Shown here piece after piece: positions 63,706 to 64,000 of a stretch of 64,000 nucleotides of DNA. Position 1 is the first letter of the stretch. Each line of letters opens with the position of its first letter. The stretch comes from Pseudoduganella albidiflava (lineage in GTDB: Bacteria; Pseudomonadota; Gammaproteobacteria; Burkholderiales; Burkholderiaceae_D), in the NCBI RefSeq assembly GCF_004322755.1, contig NZ_CP036401.1, positions 744,001-808,000 of the forward strand, given 5' to 3'. A program made the position numbers and the translations under genes. The notes below the pieces were generated by a model, which did not search any database, was not told the DNA's origin, and saw only the letters and a program-made list of their open reading frames with translations.

Positions 63706-64000
63706 ATGAATCGTGCAAGCAACCGTGCAGAATCGCGAGACAACTCGCACTATGCGCAGCCAGGTGACCAGCGTCTCGACGCTGCCCATTTGTACCTCGT
63801 GCAACTCGACCCCCAGACCGTGGTCGACGGGGTGCGCTACGACGACACCTATCTTGCGGACGAGATCCGTACCTGCGGCACCATGCGTGAAACCTGCCCC
63901 GTCTGTGCCGAAGGCCATCTGCAGCTGGTATTGCGACAGAAGAGCGTGCGGGTGCCGCACCTGTTCTGCCTGGAATGCACACGCTGCTTTGGCGCCTTCC
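63706..64000 (+). CDS. zinc-ribbon-like protein, N-terminal fragment
   Basis: The first 98 residues of a protein cut by the right edge. The start MNRASNRAESRDN follows AGGAGG. A hydrophilic N-terminus is followed by LYLVQLDPQTVVDGVRYDDTYLADEIRTCG. Two Cys pairs then come in ETCPVCAEGH (CxxC) and LFCLECTRCF (CxxCxxC-like), the spacing of a zinc ribbon. No enzyme signature is visible in this part. Function unknown. Confidence 0.65.
   Translation, partial: MNRASNRAESRDNSHYAQPGDQRLDAAHLYLVQLDPQTVVDGVRYDDTYLADEIRTCGTMRETCPVCAEGHLQLVLRQKSVRVPHLFCLECTRCFGAF

Overview
The window is GC-rich (by eye in the mid-to-high 60s %) and reads as a chromosomal segment of a Gram-negative betaproteobacterium. 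It is most likely from the Oxalobacteraceae and Massilia-like. The reasons are the gene families (class 1 fructose-bisphosphatase, aminopeptidase N, RND pumps with OprM/NodT-type channels, a PEP-CTERM protein, a TonB receptor), ATGA-coupled operons, and intergenic palindromic repeats of a kind I associate with Massilia and relatives. The genus is an inference. No phage, plasmid or CRISPR locus was seen.

Layout. 1-9.4 kb: the start of an RTX protein (cut by the window edge), an EamA transporter, a coupled run mgsA-qor-small membrane protein-S41 peptidase, a DUF4136 lipoprotein, pepN, fbp and tRNA-Thr(CGU). 9.5-16.5 kb: a heavy-metal RND efflux locus on the minus strand (outer-membrane factor, unknown membrane-anchored protein, adaptor, CusA/CzcA pump, flanked by two small periplasmic proteins). 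17-22 kb: a 1651-residue glycine-rich PEP-CTERM protein. 22-25.8 kb: a LysR regulator divergent from a D-tartrate dehydratase-like enzyme and a DctA transporter, which together suggest tartrate use. 26.4-30.4 kb: a diguanylate cyclase, then a REP-associated tyrosine transposase between two arrays of 56-bp hairpin repeats, then an orphan branched-chain amino acid binding protein.

30.5-36.3 kb: an 862-residue Ala/Gln-rich protein of unknown function, a DUF883-like membrane protein and a large-subunit catalase. 36.4-40.7 kb: an EmrAB-TolC-like tripartite exporter (MFS, adaptor, channel). 40.7-43.1 kb: an unrecognised 766-residue protein starting 12 nt downstream of an aberrant tRNA-like gene. 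43.1-46.5 kb: a GNAT acetyltransferase, a tandem palindromic repeat, a chemotaxis receptor and a divergent HTH-GAF protein. 46.7-53.2 kb: a TetR-controlled RND multidrug efflux operon. 53.3-64 kb: a lipoprotein hydrolase, a repeat-rich gap, a REC-histidine kinase, a 2OG-Fe dioxygenase, a TonB receptor, a DUF6702 protein with an M1 metallopeptidase, an OhrR-type regulator and the start of a zinc-ribbon-like protein.

The most unusual signals are: (1) the transposase with its two equal-period arrays; (2) the tRNA-like gene and the unknown ORF behind it; (3) the giant Gly-rich secreted protein with internal periodicity; (4) an N-terminal motif shared by two proteins of the metal pump; (5) a hairpin that would hide the ribosome binding site of the amino acid binding protein; and (6) several related palindromic repeat families scattered between genes.
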